Of a stretch of 14,338 nucleotides of DNA, positions 13,785 through 14,338 are shown one piece after another (position 1 is the stretch's first letter; each line of letters opens with the position of its first letter). The translations under genes were made by a program, and so were the position numbers. This stretch comes from an uncultured Verrucomicrobiota bacterium (GTDB taxonomy: Bacteria; Verrucomicrobiota; Verrucomicrobiia; Chthoniobacterales; SZAS-18), in the NCBI GenBank assembly GCA_937873255.1, contig CALMVM010000628.1, forward strand, positions 1 to 14,338, read 5' to 3'. The notes below the pieces were generated by a model. It was not told where the DNA came from. It saw nothing but the letters and a program-made list of their open reading frames with translations, and did not search any database.

Positions 13785-14338
13785 TCAAAACGCGTACCGG
13801 ATCGGGCAATACGGCAGGTGCCGCCGGGCCAGCGCGCGGAATTCCTCGACCAGCCGGCCTTTGTAACCATGGCGGTAGCGGACGTTCTCGCCGCCGGTGT
13901 TGCTGATCTTCGCTTCCTGGAGATCGGGCCGCCAGAGGGCGTCCTCCGCCTTCGGATGCCAACGCAGGTTGACCTCGTGGAGCTGGAAGTTGTGCGTGAG
14001 AAAAATCACCTCCGCCGCGAGTTGCGCCTTCGCGGCGGGGTTCAGCGCGTCGTCCACCTGCTCGAACAACTCGCGGTAATCCTCCTGCCAGCCGTCGTAG
14101 ACGATCACCGGCGAAAAATTTAGATGCACCTCGTACCCGGCGGCGACGAAATCATTGACCGCCGTGATGCGCTCGGCGATGCGCGAAGTGCGGATGTCCA
14201 CGAGCGTGCTCATGCGCTGCGGCATCAGCGAAAAACGCAGGCGGGTCTTGCGCTGCGGGTCGTAAGCCAGCAGCGCGCGGTTGACGAACTTCGTGGCAAA
14301 CGTCGCCTTGGAGTTTGGCAACAGACGGAACATCGCCC
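13785..14338 (-). CDS. splB: Spore photoproduct lyase family protein, C-terminal part (partial)
   Basis: About 184 codons are visible and the frame stays open to the right edge, so the ATG at 14333 is internal. Family members are about 340 residues. The visible part carries family segments TRLRFSLMPQ, a TSRIAERI helix, GYEVHLNFSPVIVYDGW and DYRELFEQVDDAL, then a basic C-terminal region ending near YCPIRYAF. The family contains radical-SAM DNA repair enzymes that reverse the spore photoproduct 5-thyminyl-5,6-dihydrothymine. The CxxxCxxC cluster motif and the hydrogen-donor cysteine region would lie in the missing half, so activity cannot be judged. It is the first visible gene of a minus-strand run with the ATP-grasp and monooxygenase genes, 42 bases upstream of the former. 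The symbol is given by family only. Nothing in the window indicates sporulation. Confidence 0.82.
   Translation of the reverse strand, partial: AMFRLLPNSKATFATKFVNRALLAYDPQRKTRLRFSLMPQRMSTLVDIRTSRIAERITAVNDFVAAGYEVHLNFSPVIVYDGWQEDYRELFEQVDDALNPAAKAQLAAEVIFLTHNFQLHEVNLRWHPKAEDALWRPDLQEAKISNTGGENVRYRHGYKGRLVEEFRALARRHLPYCPIRYAF

Noticed and set aside
1..14338. CRISPR array, tRNA, rRNA, insertion sequence or attachment site
   Set aside because: All intergenic gaps are under 130 bases and show no direct repeats, cloverleaf pattern, transposase fragments or flanking target duplications.

Overview
The window is GC-rich and almost wholly coding, with strong third-position G/C bias and no tRNA, rRNA, insertion sequence or CRISPR. 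A twin-arginine-exported iron-sulfur protein and a LolA-like periplasmic carrier indicate a diderm (Gram-negative) bacterium. Gene content and style would suit a verrucomicrobial (Opitutaceae-like) or proteobacterial genome, but this is an impression, not a demonstrated assignment. At least one start has a textbook Shine-Dalgarno sequence (before the MMPL gene), while several others have none.

Layout. (1) 13-612, minus: a Tat-exported two-[2Fe-2S] small subunit of a xanthine dehydrogenase/aldehyde oxidase-type enzyme, whose large subunits should lie beyond the left edge. (2) 731-3779, plus: a LolA-like carrier overlapping an MMPL (RND superfamily) exporter. (3) 9266-3776, minus: a tight five-gene operon encoding an acyl carrier protein, a free-standing condensation/acyltransferase protein, a PF12831-type FAD oxidoreductase, an AMP-forming acyl ligase and a halogenase-like flavoprotein. 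The last four are joined by ATGA stop/start overlaps, and the final stop codon overlaps the MMPL stop codon tail to tail. (4) 9390-11030, plus: a second halogenase-like flavoprotein, transcribed divergently from the ACP operon. (5) 11107-11631, minus: a YciF/DUF892 ferritin-like stress protein, separated from gene 4 by a shared hairpin terminator. (6) 14338-11711, minus: the C-terminal half of a spore-photoproduct-lyase-family protein, then an ATP-grasp (RimK-like) ligase and a luciferase-like flavin monooxygenase in one probable operon.

Region 731-11030 is the interesting part. It looks like a compact thiotemplated pathway. The ligase would activate a carboxylic acid and load it on the ACP, flavoenzymes (two with halogenase signatures) would oxidise or halogenate it, and the HxxxDG protein would transfer it to an acceptor. 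The MMPL/LolA pair would move the product, probably a lipid-like molecule, to the outer membrane. MMPL/LolA pairs are known from aryl polyene, xanthomonadin and flexirubin clusters, but here there is no ketosynthase, so the locus is not one of those in standard form. The function of the whole is inference. The individual family calls are much firmer.
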